Assembly (NCBI RefSeq): GCF_000374105.1
Contig: NZ_KB893651.1
Span: 211,838-275,837, forward strand
DNA length: 64,000 bases
DNA from: Kangiella aquimarina DSM 16071
GTDB lineage: Bacteria > Pseudomonadota > Gammaproteobacteria > Enterobacterales > Kangiellaceae
Direction of reading: 5' to 3'
Positions 47,874-57,589 of this stretch are shown here, piece by piece. Within the stretch, counting starts at the first letter, position 1. Each line of letters opens with the position of its first letter. The notes beneath the pieces were generated by a model. That model saw nothing but the letters and a program-made list of their open reading frames with translations. It did no database searches and had not been told where the DNA came from. A program made the position numbers and the translations under genes.

Positions 47874-49100
47874 ATGTCGAAATCATCAGAAAAACGATTA
47901 ATTGTGGGATTGGATATTGGCACGTCAAAAGTCGTAGCCATTGTTGGGGAAGTAGGTAGCGATAATACCGTAGATATTATCGGCATCGGCTCACACCCTT
48001 CGCGCGGTATGAAAAAAGGCGTAGTGGTAAATATTGAGTCGACGGTTGCCTCAATACAGCGAGCTATTGAAGAAGCAGAGTTGATGGCTGGTTGTCAGAT
48101 TCATTCGGTCTACACCGGCATAGCTGGCAGTCATATCAAAAGTCTTAACTCGCACGGCATTGTCGCGATTAAAGACCATGAAGTAGCGCAAAGTGATGTT
48201 GACCGTGTGATAGATGCGGCAAAAGCAGTGGCTATTCCAGCAGATCAGAAAATATTACATGTCCTACCTCAGGAATTTGTTATCGATAATCAGGAAGGCA
48301 TCCGCGAGCCAGTAGGCATGTCTGGTGTCCGATTAGAAGCAAAAGTTCATATGGTTACCGGCGCAGTGAGCGCAGCACAGAATATTACTAAGTGTGTCGC
48401 TCGTTGTGGCCTGGAAACCGAAGACGTCATTCTTGAGCAGTTGGCTTCAAGTTATGCTGTGCTCACTGAAGATGAAAGAGAGCTTGGTGTCTGCTTGATT
48501 GATATTGGTGGTGGCACAACTGATATCGCTATTTTTACTGGCGGAGCTATTCGACACACTGCGGTAATTCCGATTGCTGGCGACCAGGTGACTAACGACA
48601 TTGCAGTTGCCTTGCGTACGCCAACTCAGTTTGCGGAAGACATCAAAATTAAATATGCCTGTGCCTTACGTCAACTAACGAATTTAGATGAAACCATCGA
48701 AGTACCCAGCGTAGGCGACAGGCAGCCACGCCGACTATCTCGTCAAATATTAGCAGACGTTGTAGAGCCGCGTTATAGCGAATTATTTGAATTAGTACAG
48801 GCAGAAATTCGCCGCAGTGGTTTTGAAAATTTGATTGCCGCTGGAATTGTAATTACCGGTGGCGGTTCGAAAATGGAAGGCCTTATGGAATTAGCAGAAG
48901 AAGTGTTCCATATGCCAGTACGTCAAGGCATGCCACAACACATTAAAGGTCTTGTGGATGTCGTGAAGAATCCAATTTATGCAACCGGTGTTGGCTTATT
49001 GATCTATGGAAAACAGGATCTGGGACATCATCGTGAAAGAAATGTAACCGGTTTTACTGGGCTCTTTGAGCGCATGAAAAAGTGGTTTAGTGGTTTTTAG
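47874..49100 (+). CDS. ftsA: Cell division protein FtsA
   Basis: This 408-residue actin-like ATPase has phosphate-1 loop IVGLDIGTSKVVAIVGEV, the FtsA-specific 1C domain (about 85-160), phosphate-2 loop CLIDIGGGTTDIAIFTGG and adenosine motif GIVITGGGSKMEGL. The C-terminal amphipathic helix GLFERMKKWFSGF is the membrane-targeting sequence that anchors FtsZ to the inner membrane. The upstream frame to 47853 overlaps ftsQ. ATG 47874 gives the family start. Confidence 0.97.
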   Translation: MSKSSEKRLIVGLDIGTSKVVAIVGEVGSDNTVDIIGIGSHPSRGMKKGVVVNIESTVASIQRAIEEAELMAGCQIHSVYTGIAGSHIKSLNSHGIVAIKDHEVAQSDVDRVIDAAKAVAIPADQKILHVLPQEFVIDNQEGIREPVGMSGVRLEAKVHMVTGAVSAAQNITKCVARCGLETEDVILEQLASSYAVLTEDERELGVCLIDIGGGTTDIAIFTGGAIRHTAVIPIAGDQVTNDIAVALRTPTQFAEDIKIKYACALRQLTNLDETIEVPSVGDRQPRRLSRQILADVVEPRYSELFELVQAEIRRSGFENLIAAGIVITGGGSKMEGLMELAEEVFHMPVRQGMPQHIKGLVDVVKNPIYATGVGLLIYGKQDLGHHRERNVTGFTGLFERMKKWFSGF

Positions 49101-49197
49101 TAAAGCGCGGAACGCTTTATTGAAAAAAAGTGGAAGTAAATGTTGTTAGAGCACATTAAGTGTAAGCAATTTAAAGTAAATCGAAGGGGAAATTATT

Positions 49198-50376
49198 ATG
49201 GCTAACATGTTTGAATTAGTAGATAGCTGTCAGAACAGCGCGATCATTAAGGTGATCGGCGTTGGTGGTGGCGGTGGCAACGCCGTCGAACATATGGTGA
49301 AAGCCAATATTGATGGTGTTGAGTTTATCTGTGCCAATACAGATGCTCAGGCGTTGGAATCTTCAACTGCCAAAACCACTATCCAGATTGGTCAGAACAT
49401 CACACGCGGACTTGGTGCTGGAGCAAATCCAGAAGTAGGTCGTCAGGCGGCTCATGAAGATCGTGAACGTATCATGGAAGTGCTACAAGGTTCCGATATG
49501 GTTTTCATTACTGCCGGCATGGGTGGTGGTACTGGTACAGGTGCTGCACCGGTTATTGCCGAAATTGCTAAAGAAATGGGCATTTTGACAGTTGCTGTTG
49601 TGACCAAGCCGTTTAAGTTTGAGCGTAAAAAACGCATGGCGCTGGCTGAAGCAGGTATTGATGAACTGCGTCAATCAGTTGATTCATTAATCATCATTCC
49701 AAACGATAAGTTGGTGGCTCAGTTTGCAGGTTTACGTTTAACAGAAGCGTTTGCATCAGCTAACTCGGTACTGCATGGTGCTGTTCAGGGTATTGCAGAG
49801 TTGATTACCTGCCCAGGTTTAATCAACGTCGACTTTGCTGACGTACGCACTGTTATGGCTGAGCAAGGTCAGGCCATGATGGGTACAGGAATTGCAGCCG
49901 GTGAAGGCCGAGCGCAAATTGCTGCTGATATGGCCGTTGCCAGCCCATTACTTGAAGATGTTGACCTTTCAGGTGCACGCGGCATTCTGGTTAATATTAC
50001 TGCTAATGAAGACTTCACTATTGATGAGTTCTCAGAAGTTTGTGAAGTGATTGAAGATATCGCTCATGAAGATGCGACTGTAGTCGTTGGAACGGCAATC
50101 GATGCTCAAATGGGTGATGAAATTCGAGTTACCGTGGTCGCAACGGGACTTGGTCAGGAAGCAAATATGCGCTTAGTCAGTAATAGCCGCAACGAGCAGA
50201 AAGAAGTTCGCAAGGCGAATGGCGATCTGGATTATGGACAGTTAGATTTACCGCCTTCAATTCGCAAACAGGCGGGCGCAAGCTCTGTTCCAGAGCAAAG
50301 CTCGAAAATGGCGGTTGGCAGTGATGTTGATAACTTCCTGGATATTCCTGCTTTCCTAAGAAAGCAAGCCGACTAA
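49198..50376 (+). CDS. ftsZ: Cell division GTPase FtsZ
   Basis: This 392-residue tubulin homologue has [18 protein letters not shown] near the N-terminus, the GTP signature [13 protein letters not shown] at about 108-120, the T7 synergy-loop region [11 protein letters not shown], a short variable linker (about 320-372) and the terminal peptide [13 protein letters not shown] that binds FtsA and ZipA. It forms the contractile Z ring. It lies 97 bp after ftsA, a gap that could hold its own promoter, and 405 bp before lpxC. Confidence 0.99.
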   Translation: MANMFELVDSCQNSAIIKVIGVGGGGGNAVEHMVKANIDGVEFICANTDAQALESSTAKTTIQIGQNITRGLGAGANPEVGRQAAHEDRERIMEVLQGSDMVFITAGMGGGTGTGAAPVIAEIAKEMGILTVAVVTKPFKFERKKRMALAEAGIDELRQSVDSLIIIPNDKLVAQFAGLRLTEAFASANSVLHGAVQGIAELITCPGLINVDFADVRTVMAEQGQAMMGTGIAAGEGRAQIAADMAVASPLLEDVDLSGARGILVNITANEDFTIDEFSEVCEVIEDIAHEDATVVVGTAIDAQMGDEIRVTVVATGLGQEANMRLVSNSRNEQKEVRKANGDLDYGQLDLPPSIRKQAGASSVPEQSSKMAVGSDVDNFLDIPAFLRKQAD

Positions 50377-50700
50377 TAAGCGGTCAATATTGACACTGAT
50401 TTTGTTGCTCAGACGATATCATCGGTGACAAGGTGAAACTTATTGAAAAAGTTGCTTTCATACTTTGAACAGTACGAAGAGGCACTCCCTTCGAGCGTCT
50501 TCGTACTGCCATGCCTGATTAATTGTTCAGCTTCTATTCAACGCTGTTCGATTAGGCTAATAAGGAAGTCAGCCACGGCTGAAAGTGTGAGCTAGTGCAA
50601 GGATTGGGAATATTTGTAACGATTTGTAGCTATATAAATCAAGAGTTAAACAAATATTTCAAACAACTGTCTAAAAAATGTTCAAAAATTGTTCAAAGAA
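50377..50700 (+). other. Intergenic region between ftsZ and the lpxC promoter
   Basis: No coding gene is evident in this gap. It contains one large hairpin (50470-50508, listed separately) and an AT-rich stretch with repeated GTTCAAA (50680-50697) just before the lpxC promoter. A conventional terminator with a T tract was not found. Confidence 0.5.
50470..50508. repeat. Large perfect hairpin downstream of ftsZ
   Basis: CAGTACGAAGA (50470-50480) and TCTTCGTACTG (50498-50508) form an 11-bp perfect stem around a 17-nt loop, about 95 bp after the ftsZ stop. No T tract follows on either strand, so it is not a standard intrinsic terminator. It could stabilise the 3' end of the dcw transcript or be a protein-binding palindrome. 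Confidence 0.7.
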
Positions 50701-50730
50701 CTGACATATTGTGATACTATGCGCTAGAAT
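50701..50730 (+). promoter_or_regulatory. Predicted promoter of lpxC
   Basis: CTGACA (50701-50706), 18-bp spacer, TAGAAT (50725-50730), each one mismatch from consensus. Transcription near 50737 gives a leader of about 45 nt with GGAG at 50771-50774, 7 nt before the start codon. Confidence 0.65.
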
Positions 50731-50781
50731 TTGAGTAAATTACACCTAAAGTCTTGATTTTCAAGGCGTTGGAGAAACTGA

Positions 50782-51696
50782 ATGATAAGACAACGTACGT
50801 TGAAGACAACCATTCGCGCTACTGGCGTGGGGCTACACACAGGAGAAAAAGTGTATCTGACCCTACGTCCAGCACCAGTGGATACAGGGATTGTGTTCCG
50901 TCGCGTTGATCTGGACCCGATTGTTGAGATTGAAGCTAAGCCAGAAAATGTGGGTGATACCACGCTTTCAACCTGCTTGGTTAAAGATGACGTTCGTATT
51001 TCTACGGTTGAGCATTTGCTATCTGCGATGGCGGGCTTGGGCCTTGATAATGCGTATATTGACGTATCGGCGCCAGAAGTACCTATTATGGATGGCAGTG
51101 CCAGTCCTTTCGTATTCCTTTTGCAATCTGCTGGTATCACCGAGCAGAATGCTCCAAAGAAATTCATCAAAATTAAGAAACGTGTTGAAGTTGAAGATGA
51201 AGGAAAGACTGCTGTATTTGAGCCTTTTGATGGCTTTAAAGTAGCTTTCACGATTGACTTCGACCACCCGGTTTTTAAGAAAAGTCGTCAGACTGCAGTT
51301 ATTGACTTCTCAAGTACCTCCTTTGTGAAAGAAGTGAGTCGCGCTCGAACTTTTGGGTTCATGAAAGATATCGAGTACTTGCGCTCTCACAACCTGGCAC
51401 TTGGTGGTAGTCAAGATAACGCGATTGTGATGGATGATTTCCGTGTTCTTAATGAAGACGGTCTTCGTTATGACGATGAGTTTGTAAAACACAAAATATT
51501 GGATGCAATTGGTGATTTATTCCTGTTAGGCCATAGTTTGATCGGTGCCTTCTCAGGCTATAAATCAGGCCATGCACTGAATAATAAATTGATCCGTACC
51601 TTAATGGCGGACGAAACTGCATGGGAATTAGCAACTTATGAAGATGCTAATGCAGCTCCTATCTCTTACATCATGAATCCAGCGCTATCTGTATAG
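50782..51696 (+). CDS. lpxC: UDP-3-O-acyl-N-acetylglucosamine deacetylase LpxC
   Basis: This 304-residue LpxC has the zinc ligands in [12 protein letters not shown], and in [10 protein letters not shown] the second His and the Asp. [10 protein letters not shown] and [24 protein letters not shown] are family landmarks, and the C-terminal [13 protein letters not shown] contributes the catalytic His. It performs the committed step of lipid A synthesis. Length matches the E. coli protein (305), including a C-terminal region where FtsH-dependent degradation is controlled in that species. Confidence 0.98.
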   Translation: MIRQRTLKTTIRATGVGLHTGEKVYLTLRPAPVDTGIVFRRVDLDPIVEIEAKPENVGDTTLSTCLVKDDVRISTVEHLLSAMAGLGLDNAYIDVSAPEVPIMDGSASPFVFLLQSAGITEQNAPKKFIKIKKRVEVEDEGKTAVFEPFDGFKVAFTIDFDHPVFKKSRQTAVIDFSSTSFVKEVSRARTFGFMKDIEYLRSHNLALGGSQDNAIVMDDFRVLNEDGLRYDDEFVKHKILDAIGDLFLLGHSLIGAFSGYKSGHALNNKLIRTLMADETAWELATYEDANAAPISYIMNPALSV

Positions 51697-51791
51697 TGTT
51701 CGGTTATTAATGAAGTAGAGATTAAGGATTGAATTTTTAGTCGTTTTTATAGTATTTTTAGCCAGCTTTGTGACTTAATCGTCATAAATTC

Positions 51792-51820
51792 AAAAACGCC
51801 AGACTAGTCGCTGGCGTTTG
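51792..51820 (-). terminator. Terminator for the dciA-like gene, possibly bidirectional
   Basis: AAACGCCAG (51794-51802) pairs with CTGGCGTTT (51811-51819) around an 8-nt loop. On the minus strand the stem ends in TTTTTG, 34 bp past the stop of the DUF721 gene. On the plus strand it lies about 100 bp after lpxC, with a weaker tail. Confidence 0.7.
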
Positions 51821-51853
51821 CTGGTTTTAAAAGACTTATAAATTGTAGGGTTT

Positions 51854-52174
51854 TCATGGCATACTTTTATTGGGGTCAATTTTGATTTGAATATTAGCCA
51901 GGCCAAGAAAACCGGCTTTTCTGAGTTGAGTGAGTAACTCGGAAGATTGATACCGAAGTCGTGTAGCCCAAACAGGGCTGTCGGCAGTAATAACCAGACT
52001 GGTTTTATTGTATTCGGATACTGTGCAGTGTTTCTGCAAGTCTTCGGGTAAGTGCTGGTGAATACTATCGGTAATGGATTTCAGGGAGTCTGCTTTATCA
52101 AGCAGCCCTTTCAACACACTGTCAGGTGAGTTGAGCACATCAGCCACGGATTTGGCTCGGAAAGGACGCTTCAT
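51854..52174 (-). CDS. dciA: DUF721/DciA-like protein, probable helicase-loading factor
   Basis: This 106-residue protein matches the DUF721 pattern: VLNSPDSVLKGLLDKADSLKSITDSIHQHLPEDLQKHCTVSEY, then strands SLVITADSPVWATRLRYQSSELLTQLRKAGF. DciA is the ancestral bacterial operator of the replicative helicase DnaB, replaced by DnaC in E. coli and its relatives. The location between lpxC and secA is the usual one in gammaproteobacteria that have DciA. It is short relative to characterised members (about 150) but the core domain is complete. Confidence 0.82.
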   Translation of the reverse strand: MKRPFRAKSVADVLNSPDSVLKGLLDKADSLKSITDSIHQHLPEDLQKHCTVSEYNKTSLVITADSPVWATRLRYQSSELLTQLRKAGFLGLANIQIKIDPNKSMP

Positions 52175-52286
52175 AAGCTCAATATTTCTGGGCTAAATTT
52201 AAAGTTAGCATCTATTGTATGCTGGCTGGGTAGAATTGTCATCTTACAAGCTTGCTTGTAATTGACGCTAACGAACGTGGGTGAGT

Positions 52287-53207
52287 ATGCGAATAACCAT
52301 TATCAAAAGTGATCAAAAAGGAATTAAAGCTTTGGAATTTGGACGTTCTAAATTAGTGGTGTTTAGCCTGCTAGGTGCTGTGGCATTAACAGCGGTAGTA
52401 GCCTTAACCCATTTCGCAACCCGTTGGTCTTTGCAGCAAGATCTTGTCAGCGAAGCTGCTATTAAAAAATGGCAACAAGAACTCATTTCACAGAAAGAGC
52501 AGTTAGAAGAAGCTAAACGCATTTCAGAAAGTCAAATCCAGGCTCTATCGACTCGATTAGCAACCATGCAAGCTTATTTGCTTCGTCTTGATGCTGCGGG
52601 TGCAAGATTGGTGGCTTCTGCTGGTATCGAAGATGAGTTTGGGTTCGGAGAAGACCCTGCAATTGGTGGTCCAAGCGAAGATGTGTCAGCAACAACATCA
52701 AGCTACAATGATGTGGTTGTGTTCCTAGACCAGCTGGAAAGTGATATTAATGCTAAAGAACAAGAACTTTCTGCGCTTGAATCATTAATTCTTGATAAAG
52801 AAATTAATACCGAACAACAAATTTCAGGTCGCCCCATTACTTCAGGTTGGTTATCTTCACCTTACGGTTACCGTGCCGATCCATTTACCGGGAAGAGGGC
52901 ATGGCACTCAGGAGTCGACTTTTCTTCATTGGAAGGTTCTGATGTGATTGTGACAGCTGCCGGCGTAGTTACTACAGTTGATCGTAAACCTGGCTATGGC
53001 GTTTTCGTTGAAGTCAGCCATGGTGGCGGCTATACCACCCGTTATGGCCATAACAAGTCCGTACTTGTTAAGAAAGGTGATATTGTTAAGAAAGGACAGG
53101 TTATAGCAACAGTGGGTAGCACTGGTCGTTCTACTGGTCCACATGTTCACTATGAAATAACTAAGAATGGTAAAAAGCTCAACCCTTATAAATACCTGAA
53201 AAACTAA
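52287..53207 (+). CDS. M23-family (LytM) peptidase with membrane anchor and coiled coil
   Basis: This protein of about 306 residues has an N-terminal membrane helix (about 24-44), a coiled coil (about 55-100), and a C-terminal LytM domain with intact zinc motifs HSGVDFS and HVHYEI plus SPYGYRADPFTGKRAWH. It should be a periplasmic peptidoglycan endopeptidase tethered to the inner membrane. It sits between dciA and secA, as in Pseudomonas-type genomes, where the homologue is an uncharacterised metallopeptidase. A GTG at 52281 is an alternative start two codons upstream. Confidence 0.88.
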   Translation: MRITIIKSDQKGIKALEFGRSKLVVFSLLGAVALTAVVALTHFATRWSLQQDLVSEAAIKKWQQELISQKEQLEEAKRISESQIQALSTRLATMQAYLLRLDAAGARLVASAGIEDEFGFGEDPAIGGPSEDVSATTSSYNDVVVFLDQLESDINAKEQELSALESLILDKEINTEQQISGRPITSGWLSSPYGYRADPFTGKRAWHSGVDFSSLEGSDVIVTAAGVVTTVDRKPGYGVFVEVSHGGGYTTRYGHNKSVLVKKGDIVKKGQVIATVGSTGRSTGPHVHYEITKNGKKLNPYKYLKN

Positions 53208-53228
53208 TACTGTAAAATTTCTATATAG

Positions 53229-53255
53229 AAGCCCCTATTTGGGGCTTTTGTTTTT
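53229..53255 (+). terminator. Rho-independent terminator after the M23 peptidase gene
   Basis: AAGCCCC (53229-53235), loop TATTT, GGGGCTT (53241-53247), then TTGTTTTT. It isolates secA transcription from the peptidase. Confidence 0.85.
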
Positions 53256-53343
53256 AAATCTCTCAAAACTTCATATCAACATTGAAATGCTTGCCTCAAG
53301 CCCCCATAAGTTGAAAATACTGCTCGAAAACTCCGCTCAGGCG

Positions 53344-53371
53344 TTTACAGCGACCAGAATATGGGTACAAT
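53344..53371 (+). promoter_or_regulatory. Predicted secA promoter
   Basis: TTTACA (53344-53349), 16-bp spacer, TACAAT (53366-53371). Transcription near 53378 gives a leader of about 105 nt before secA. No SecM-type arrest peptide is recognisable in this leader. Confidence 0.55.
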
Positions 53372-53484
53372 CGAGTGCTTCACAGATTAATTATCTGCTA
53401 TGGGCGAGTAATAATAGGGCTTTCAAGCCTCAATCCATACCTGCACCCCATAGTTAATACAACACAGACACAAGAAAGAACAAT

Positions 53485-56193
53485 ATGAGTTTCTTAAGCA
53501 AAATTTTCGGAAGTCGTAACGAGCGAACCCTTAAAAAATTACGCAAGACGGTTGAGCTAATCAATCAACTAGAGCCTGAAATGGAGGCTTTATCTGATGA
53601 GGAGCTGAAAGCAAAAACCACTGAATACAAAGAGCGCATTGAGAAGGGCGAAACTTTGGATCAGTTACTTCCGGAAGCTTTTGCTACTGTGCGCGAAGCC
53701 AGTAAGCGAACTCTAGGTTTGAGACATTTCGATGTACAGCTGATTGGTGGCATGGTACTGCACGGCGGCAGAGTTGCAGAAATGCGTACCGGTGAGGGTA
53801 AAACCTTGGTGGCAACCTTGCCTGTATACCTGAATGCCTTATCTGGCAAAGGTGTCCATGTTATTACCGTGAATGACTATCTGGCGCAACGTGACGCCAA
53901 CTGGATGAAGCCTGTCTATAACTTCTTGGGTATGGATGTTGGTGTGATCCTTTCAGGTCAAACTCACGAAGAGAAACAAAAGGCTTATTCAGCTGATATC
54001 ACTTATGGAACCAATAATGAATACGGCTTCGATTACCTGCGTGACAATATGGCGTTTCAGAAGGAACACCGTGTTCAACGTGATTTGAATTTTGCCGTAA
54101 TTGATGAAGTTGACTCGATTCTGATCGATGAAGCGCGTACGCCTTTGATTATTTCAGGGCCTACAGAAGACAGCTCTGAAATGTACCGCGCCATTGATAA
54201 ATTGATTCCAAAACTTGAGCAGCAGGAGCATGAGTCAGAAGAGGGTGAAGAGGACACTGGTCACTATACTGTGGATGAAAAATCCAAGCAGGCTCATTTG
54301 ACTGAAAAAGGTCAAGAGTACATTGAAGAGCTGCTACGTCAAAATGGCCTATTACCCGCTGAACAAAGTCTCTATAGCCCAGCCAGCATAGCCTTGTTAC
54401 ATCATGTCAATGCCGCGCTTCGCGCACATAAGCTGTTCAAAAAAGATGTGGATTATGTAGTAAAAGACGGTCAGGTAGTTATTGTTGATGAACATACCGG
54501 TCGTACTATGCCAGGACGTCGTTGGTCAGATGGTTTACATCAGGCAATCGAAGCCAAAGAGCAAGTACAAATACAGAATGAGAATCAAACACTTGCCTCT
54601 ATTACTTTCCAGAATTACTTCCGCCTTTATAACAAACTTTCGGGTATGACCGGTACTGCAGATACTGAAGCTACCGAGTTACACATGATTTATGGGCTGG
54701 ATGTTGTAGTAATTCCAACAAACAAGCCAATGCAGCGTGATGACAAGGGCGATCTGATCTTCTTGACCAAACAGGAAAAGTACGCGGCCATTATCGAAGA
54801 AATTAAAGAGCTGCAGGCAAAAGGCCAGCCGGTATTGGTTGGTACAGTTTCTATCGAGTCATCAGAGTTGATTTCGAAAGAACTCAAAAAAGCTAAGATC
54901 AAACATCAGGTATTGAATGCTAAGTTCCATGCCAAAGAAGCAGATATTATTGCACAGGCTGGTCGTCCGGGTACCGTGACTATCGCTACTAATATGGCTG
55001 GTCGTGGTACAGATATTGTGCTTGGTGGTAATTTACAGGCTGATATAGATGCCTTAGGCGAGAATCCAACTGCTGAACAAATAGCTAAAGCCAAAGAAGA
55101 GTGGGAAAAACGTCATCAGGCGGTACTTGATGCCGGTGGTCTGGCAATTATCGGTACTGAGCGTCATGAGTCACGCCGTATTGATAACCAGCTTCGTGGT
55201 CGCTCAGGTCGTCAGGGTGACCCTGGTTTGAGTCGTTTTTACTTATCACTTGAAGATGACCTAATGCGTATCTTTGCTTCAGAGCGTCTTGGTATGATGA
55301 TGCAGCGTTTGGGCTGGGATGAAGGTGAAGCACTGGAACATAAGATGGTTTCACGCGCAATTGAAAATGCGCAACGCAAAGTAGAGCAGCGTAACTTTGA
55401 TACTCGCAAAAACCTGCTTGAATATGATGATGTTGCTAATGACCAACGCCGAGTTATTTATGAGCAGCGTAATGAGTTGATGGACTCAGATGACATTTCT
55501 GACACTATCGCTGATTTACGTGATGACGTGGTATACAGCATTATTAGCGAATATATTCCTCCACAATCTATTGAAGAAATGTGGGATGTTAAAGGTTTGG
55601 AGCAGCGCCTTGAACAGGACTTCGTGATTGAGTTGCCGCTTCAACAATGGTTGGATGAAGATGACAAATTAGCCGAAGAAGGTTTGCGTCAACGCATTCA
55701 TGAGGCTGTTGAAAAAGCTTATCAGGAAAAAGAAGCTTTATTACCGGATCCTAGAATGATGCGTCAGCTTGAGAAGCAAGTTATGTTGCAGGAGCTGGAC
55801 CGTCACTGGAAGGAACACCTTGCTAATATGGATCATCTTCGTCAAGGTATCTGGATGCGAAGCCATGCTCAGAAGAATCCAAAGCAGGAATATAAGCGCG
55901 AAGCTTTTGATCTGTTCGCTAGTATGCTCGATAACTTAAAAGAAGACGTTATTACCTTACTTGCCAAAGTCCGTTTCCAGATGCCGGAAGAGGTTGAGGC
56001 GATGAAGCGAACTGAGGTTAACCAGGCCGGTATGCAGGCGCAGCATGAGTCAGCGTCCGCATTACCGCAAAGCGACACCGCTCGTCAGGCAGAAACCTTT
56101 GTTCGTGAACAACCTAAAGTTGGTCGTAATGAGCCGTGCCCATGTGGTTCTGGCAAGAAGTTCAAGCAGTGTCATGGCAAAATAGAATCCTAA
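53485..56193 (+). CDS. secA: Preprotein translocase ATPase SecA
   Basis: This 902-residue SecA has nucleotide-binding domain 1 with Walker [14 protein letters not shown] (about residues 100-112), the DEAD-like [22 protein letters not shown], the preprotein cross-linking domain, nucleotide-binding domain 2 with [15 protein letters not shown] and [15 protein letters not shown], and helical scaffold and wing domains. The C-terminus has the SEC-C zinc motif [14 protein letters not shown], which binds SecB. It drives preproteins through SecYEG. It is one residue longer than the E. coli protein (901). Confidence 0.99.
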   Translation: MSFLSKIFGSRNERTLKKLRKTVELINQLEPEMEALSDEELKAKTTEYKERIEKGETLDQLLPEAFATVREASKRTLGLRHFDVQLIGGMVLHGGRVAEMRTGEGKTLVATLPVYLNALSGKGVHVITVNDYLAQRDANWMKPVYNFLGMDVGVILSGQTHEEKQKAYSADITYGTNNEYGFDYLRDNMAFQKEHRVQRDLNFAVIDEVDSILIDEARTPLIISGPTEDSSEMYRAIDKLIPKLEQQEHESEEGEEDTGHYTVDEKSKQAHLTEKGQEYIEELLRQNGLLPAEQSLYSPASIALLHHVNAALRAHKLFKKDVDYVVKDGQVVIVDEHTGRTMPGRRWSDGLHQAIEAKEQVQIQNENQTLASITFQNYFRLYNKLSGMTGTADTEATELHMIYGLDVVVIPTNKPMQRDDKGDLIFLTKQEKYAAIIEEIKELQAKGQPVLVGTVSIESSELISKELKKAKIKHQVLNAKFHAKEADIIAQAGRPGTVTIATNMAGRGTDIVLGGNLQADIDALGENPTAEQIAKAKEEWEKRHQAVLDAGGLAIIGTERHESRRIDNQLRGRSGRQGDPGLSRFYLSLEDDLMRIFASERLGMMMQRLGWDEGEALEHKMVSRAIENAQRKVEQRNFDTRKNLLEYDDVANDQRRVIYEQRNELMDSDDISDTIADLRDDVVYSIISEYIPPQSIEEMWDVKGLEQRLEQDFVIELPLQQWLDEDDKLAEEGLRQRIHEAVEKAYQEKEALLPDPRMMRQLEKQVMLQELDRHWKEHLANMDHLRQGIWMRSHAQKNPKQEYKREAFDLFASMLDNLKEDVITLLAKVRFQMPEEVEAMKRTEVNQAGMQAQHESASALPQSDTARQAETFVREQPKVGRNEPCPCGSGKKFKQCHGKIES

Positions 56194-56202
56194 AGAACAC
56201 TT

Positions 56203-56589
56203 ATGAGTAATACCATTCGGGTCGCGGTTGCTGTTATACAGCGTCGCGACCGAATTCTGATTGCCAAACGCCCGCAACATTTGCACAAAGGAGGATTCTG
56301 GGAATTTCCTGGCGGTAAGCAAGAAAATGACGAACCAATAAGTCAGGCTCTAATTCGAGAGTGTTTCGAAGAACTCGCAATAATCCCCGTAAAATTTTCT
56401 CCGCTCATTCAAATAGAACATACTTACCCAGAAAAATCTGTGTTTCTGGATGTTTGGACTGTGACTGATTATATGGGGGTGCCAAGAGGAGTAGAGGGAC
56501 AACCATTGGTCTGGTGCCCCGTCAAACAATTAGATGAGTATCAATTCCCTGAAGCTAATTTAGCCATCGTTGAGGCTATCAGGCGATAA
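56203..56589 (+). CDS. mutT: 8-oxo-dGTP diphosphatase MutT (Nudix)
   Basis: This 128-residue Nudix hydrolase begins RVAVAVIQRRDRILIAKRP, followed by WEFPGGKQENDE. The Nudix box reads GGKQENDEPISQALIRECFEELAI, preserving the metal-binding REcfEE glutamates but with alanine where the box usually has glycine. MutT hydrolyses 8-oxo-dGTP to keep it out of DNA. It follows secA by 10 bp, as in E. coli, and is probably cotranscribed. Its stop lies 1 nt from the convergent yacG stop. Confidence 0.92.
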   Translation: MSNTIRVAVAVIQRRDRILIAKRPQHLHKGGFWEFPGGKQENDEPISQALIRECFEELAIIPVKFSPLIQIEHTYPEKSVFLDVWTVTDYMGVPRGVEGQPLVWCPVKQLDEYQFPEANLAIVEAIRR

Positions 56590-56590
56590 A

Positions 56591-56788
56591 CTAATCCTGA
56601 TTTCGACTCAGCTGTTCAACAGTTTCAGGATCCAGTGGCTTACCAGCAATTCGATGACCCTCACTTGCCCATTCGCCCAGATCAATCAGCTTGCAGCGTT
56701 GACTACAAAACGGCTTGAACTCATTGTTATCTTTCCACGCCACTGCTTTTTCGCAGGTTGGGCACTTTACAATTAATGCTTTACTCAT
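56591..56788 (-). CDS. yacG: DNA gyrase inhibitor YacG (zinc-binding)
   Basis: This 65-residue protein has four zinc ligands in KCPTC (C9, C12) and FCSQRC (C28, C32), followed by [17 protein letters not shown], the YacG signature. E. coli YacG binds the GyrB C-terminus and inhibits gyrase. It is convergent with mutT with a single base between stop codons. The E. coli partner zapD is not next to it here. Confidence 0.95.
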   Translation of the reverse strand: MSKALIVKCPTCEKAVAWKDNNEFKPFCSQRCKLIDLGEWASEGHRIAGKPLDPETVEQLSRNQD

Positions 56789-56904
56789 AAAACTAGTACA
56801 TATTCATTGGACTCAATTGACGCTATTATAACGGAAAATTACAGTTGAAGGTTGGATATTCCCGAAGGGGGCCCGGCTACAGTTCAACAACATCAGAGAA
56901 CACT

Positions 56905-57471
56905 GTGACAGAACCATTTTATATCAACTTGGCAACCGGCCTGATTCAACCCGCACGCTTCGTGCCCACGGAACACTGTGACGAGCGTGAAGACCCAAAA
57001 GATATCAGTCTGCTGATTATTCATAATATCAGTTTGCCGCCCAGGCAGTTTGGGGGCCCTTATATCGATCAGCTTTTCACTGGCACACTTAATCCCTCTG
57101 AACACCCCTATTTTGAAGATATTGCTGCATTACGTGTTTCCAGTCATCTATTAATTAGACGAAATGGCGAGCTGGTGCAGTATGTGCCTTTTCATAAACG
57201 AGCCTGGCACGCAGGTGTATCTAGCTTTGAGGGAAGGCAAAAGTGTAATGATTTTTCGATAGGAATTGAGCTGGAAGGTGCGGACGACATTCCCTATGAA
57301 GGTATTCAATACCTAACTCTTGCTAAAGTAACTGAGGTCATTCTGAAAGCCTACCCACAGATTAATCCAGAGCGAATTGCTGGTCATTCGGATATAGCAC
57401 CGGGCCGTAAAACGGATCCGGGGCCTGCTTTTGACTGGAGCTATTATCGGCAACTGACTGCTAACGGATAA
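56905..57471 (+). CDS. ampD: 1,6-anhydro-N-acetylmuramyl-L-alanine amidase AmpD
   Basis: This 188-residue cytoplasmic zinc amidase closely follows E. coli AmpD: LIIHNISLPPRQFGGPYIDQLFTGTL, LIRRNGELVQYVPFHKRAWHAGVS, DFSIGIELEGAD and AGHSDIAPGRKTDPGPAFDW. Zinc ligands are His in IIHN, His in AGHSD and Asp in KTDPGP. It cleaves anhydro-muropeptides in cell wall recycling and indirectly controls AmpC induction where AmpR is present. The frame extends to TTG 56845. GTG 56905 gives the family length (183 in E. coli). Confidence 0.93.
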   Translation: MTEPFYINLATGLIQPARFVPTEHCDEREDPKDISLLIIHNISLPPRQFGGPYIDQLFTGTLNPSEHPYFEDIAALRVSSHLLIRRNGELVQYVPFHKRAWHAGVSSFEGRQKCNDFSIGIELEGADDIPYEGIQYLTLAKVTEVILKAYPQINPERIAGHSDIAPGRKTDPGPAFDWSYYRQLTANG

Positions 57472-57485
57472 TAAGTAAAAACACT

Positions 57486-57513
57486 TTGAGTCATTGCGCT
57501 TAATCCGTAAAAT
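57486..57513 (+). promoter_or_regulatory. Predicted promoter of nadC
   Basis: TTGAGT (57486-57491), 16-bp spacer, TAAAAT (57508-57513), giving transcription near 57520 and a leader of about 70 nt. Confidence 0.5.
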
Positions 57514-57589
57514 ACTGTCACTTTATTAAAAATTGTAAAGCATCTTTCAATGCCTTACATCTGACTGCGATAGCCGTACAGGACTTCAC

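Noticed and set aside
53239-53457. A 72-codon frame directly upstream of secA, in the position of secM
   Set aside because: It starts within a terminator at a non-ATG codon, has no signal peptide and lacks the C-terminal arrest sequence of SecM. The secA promoter falls inside it.
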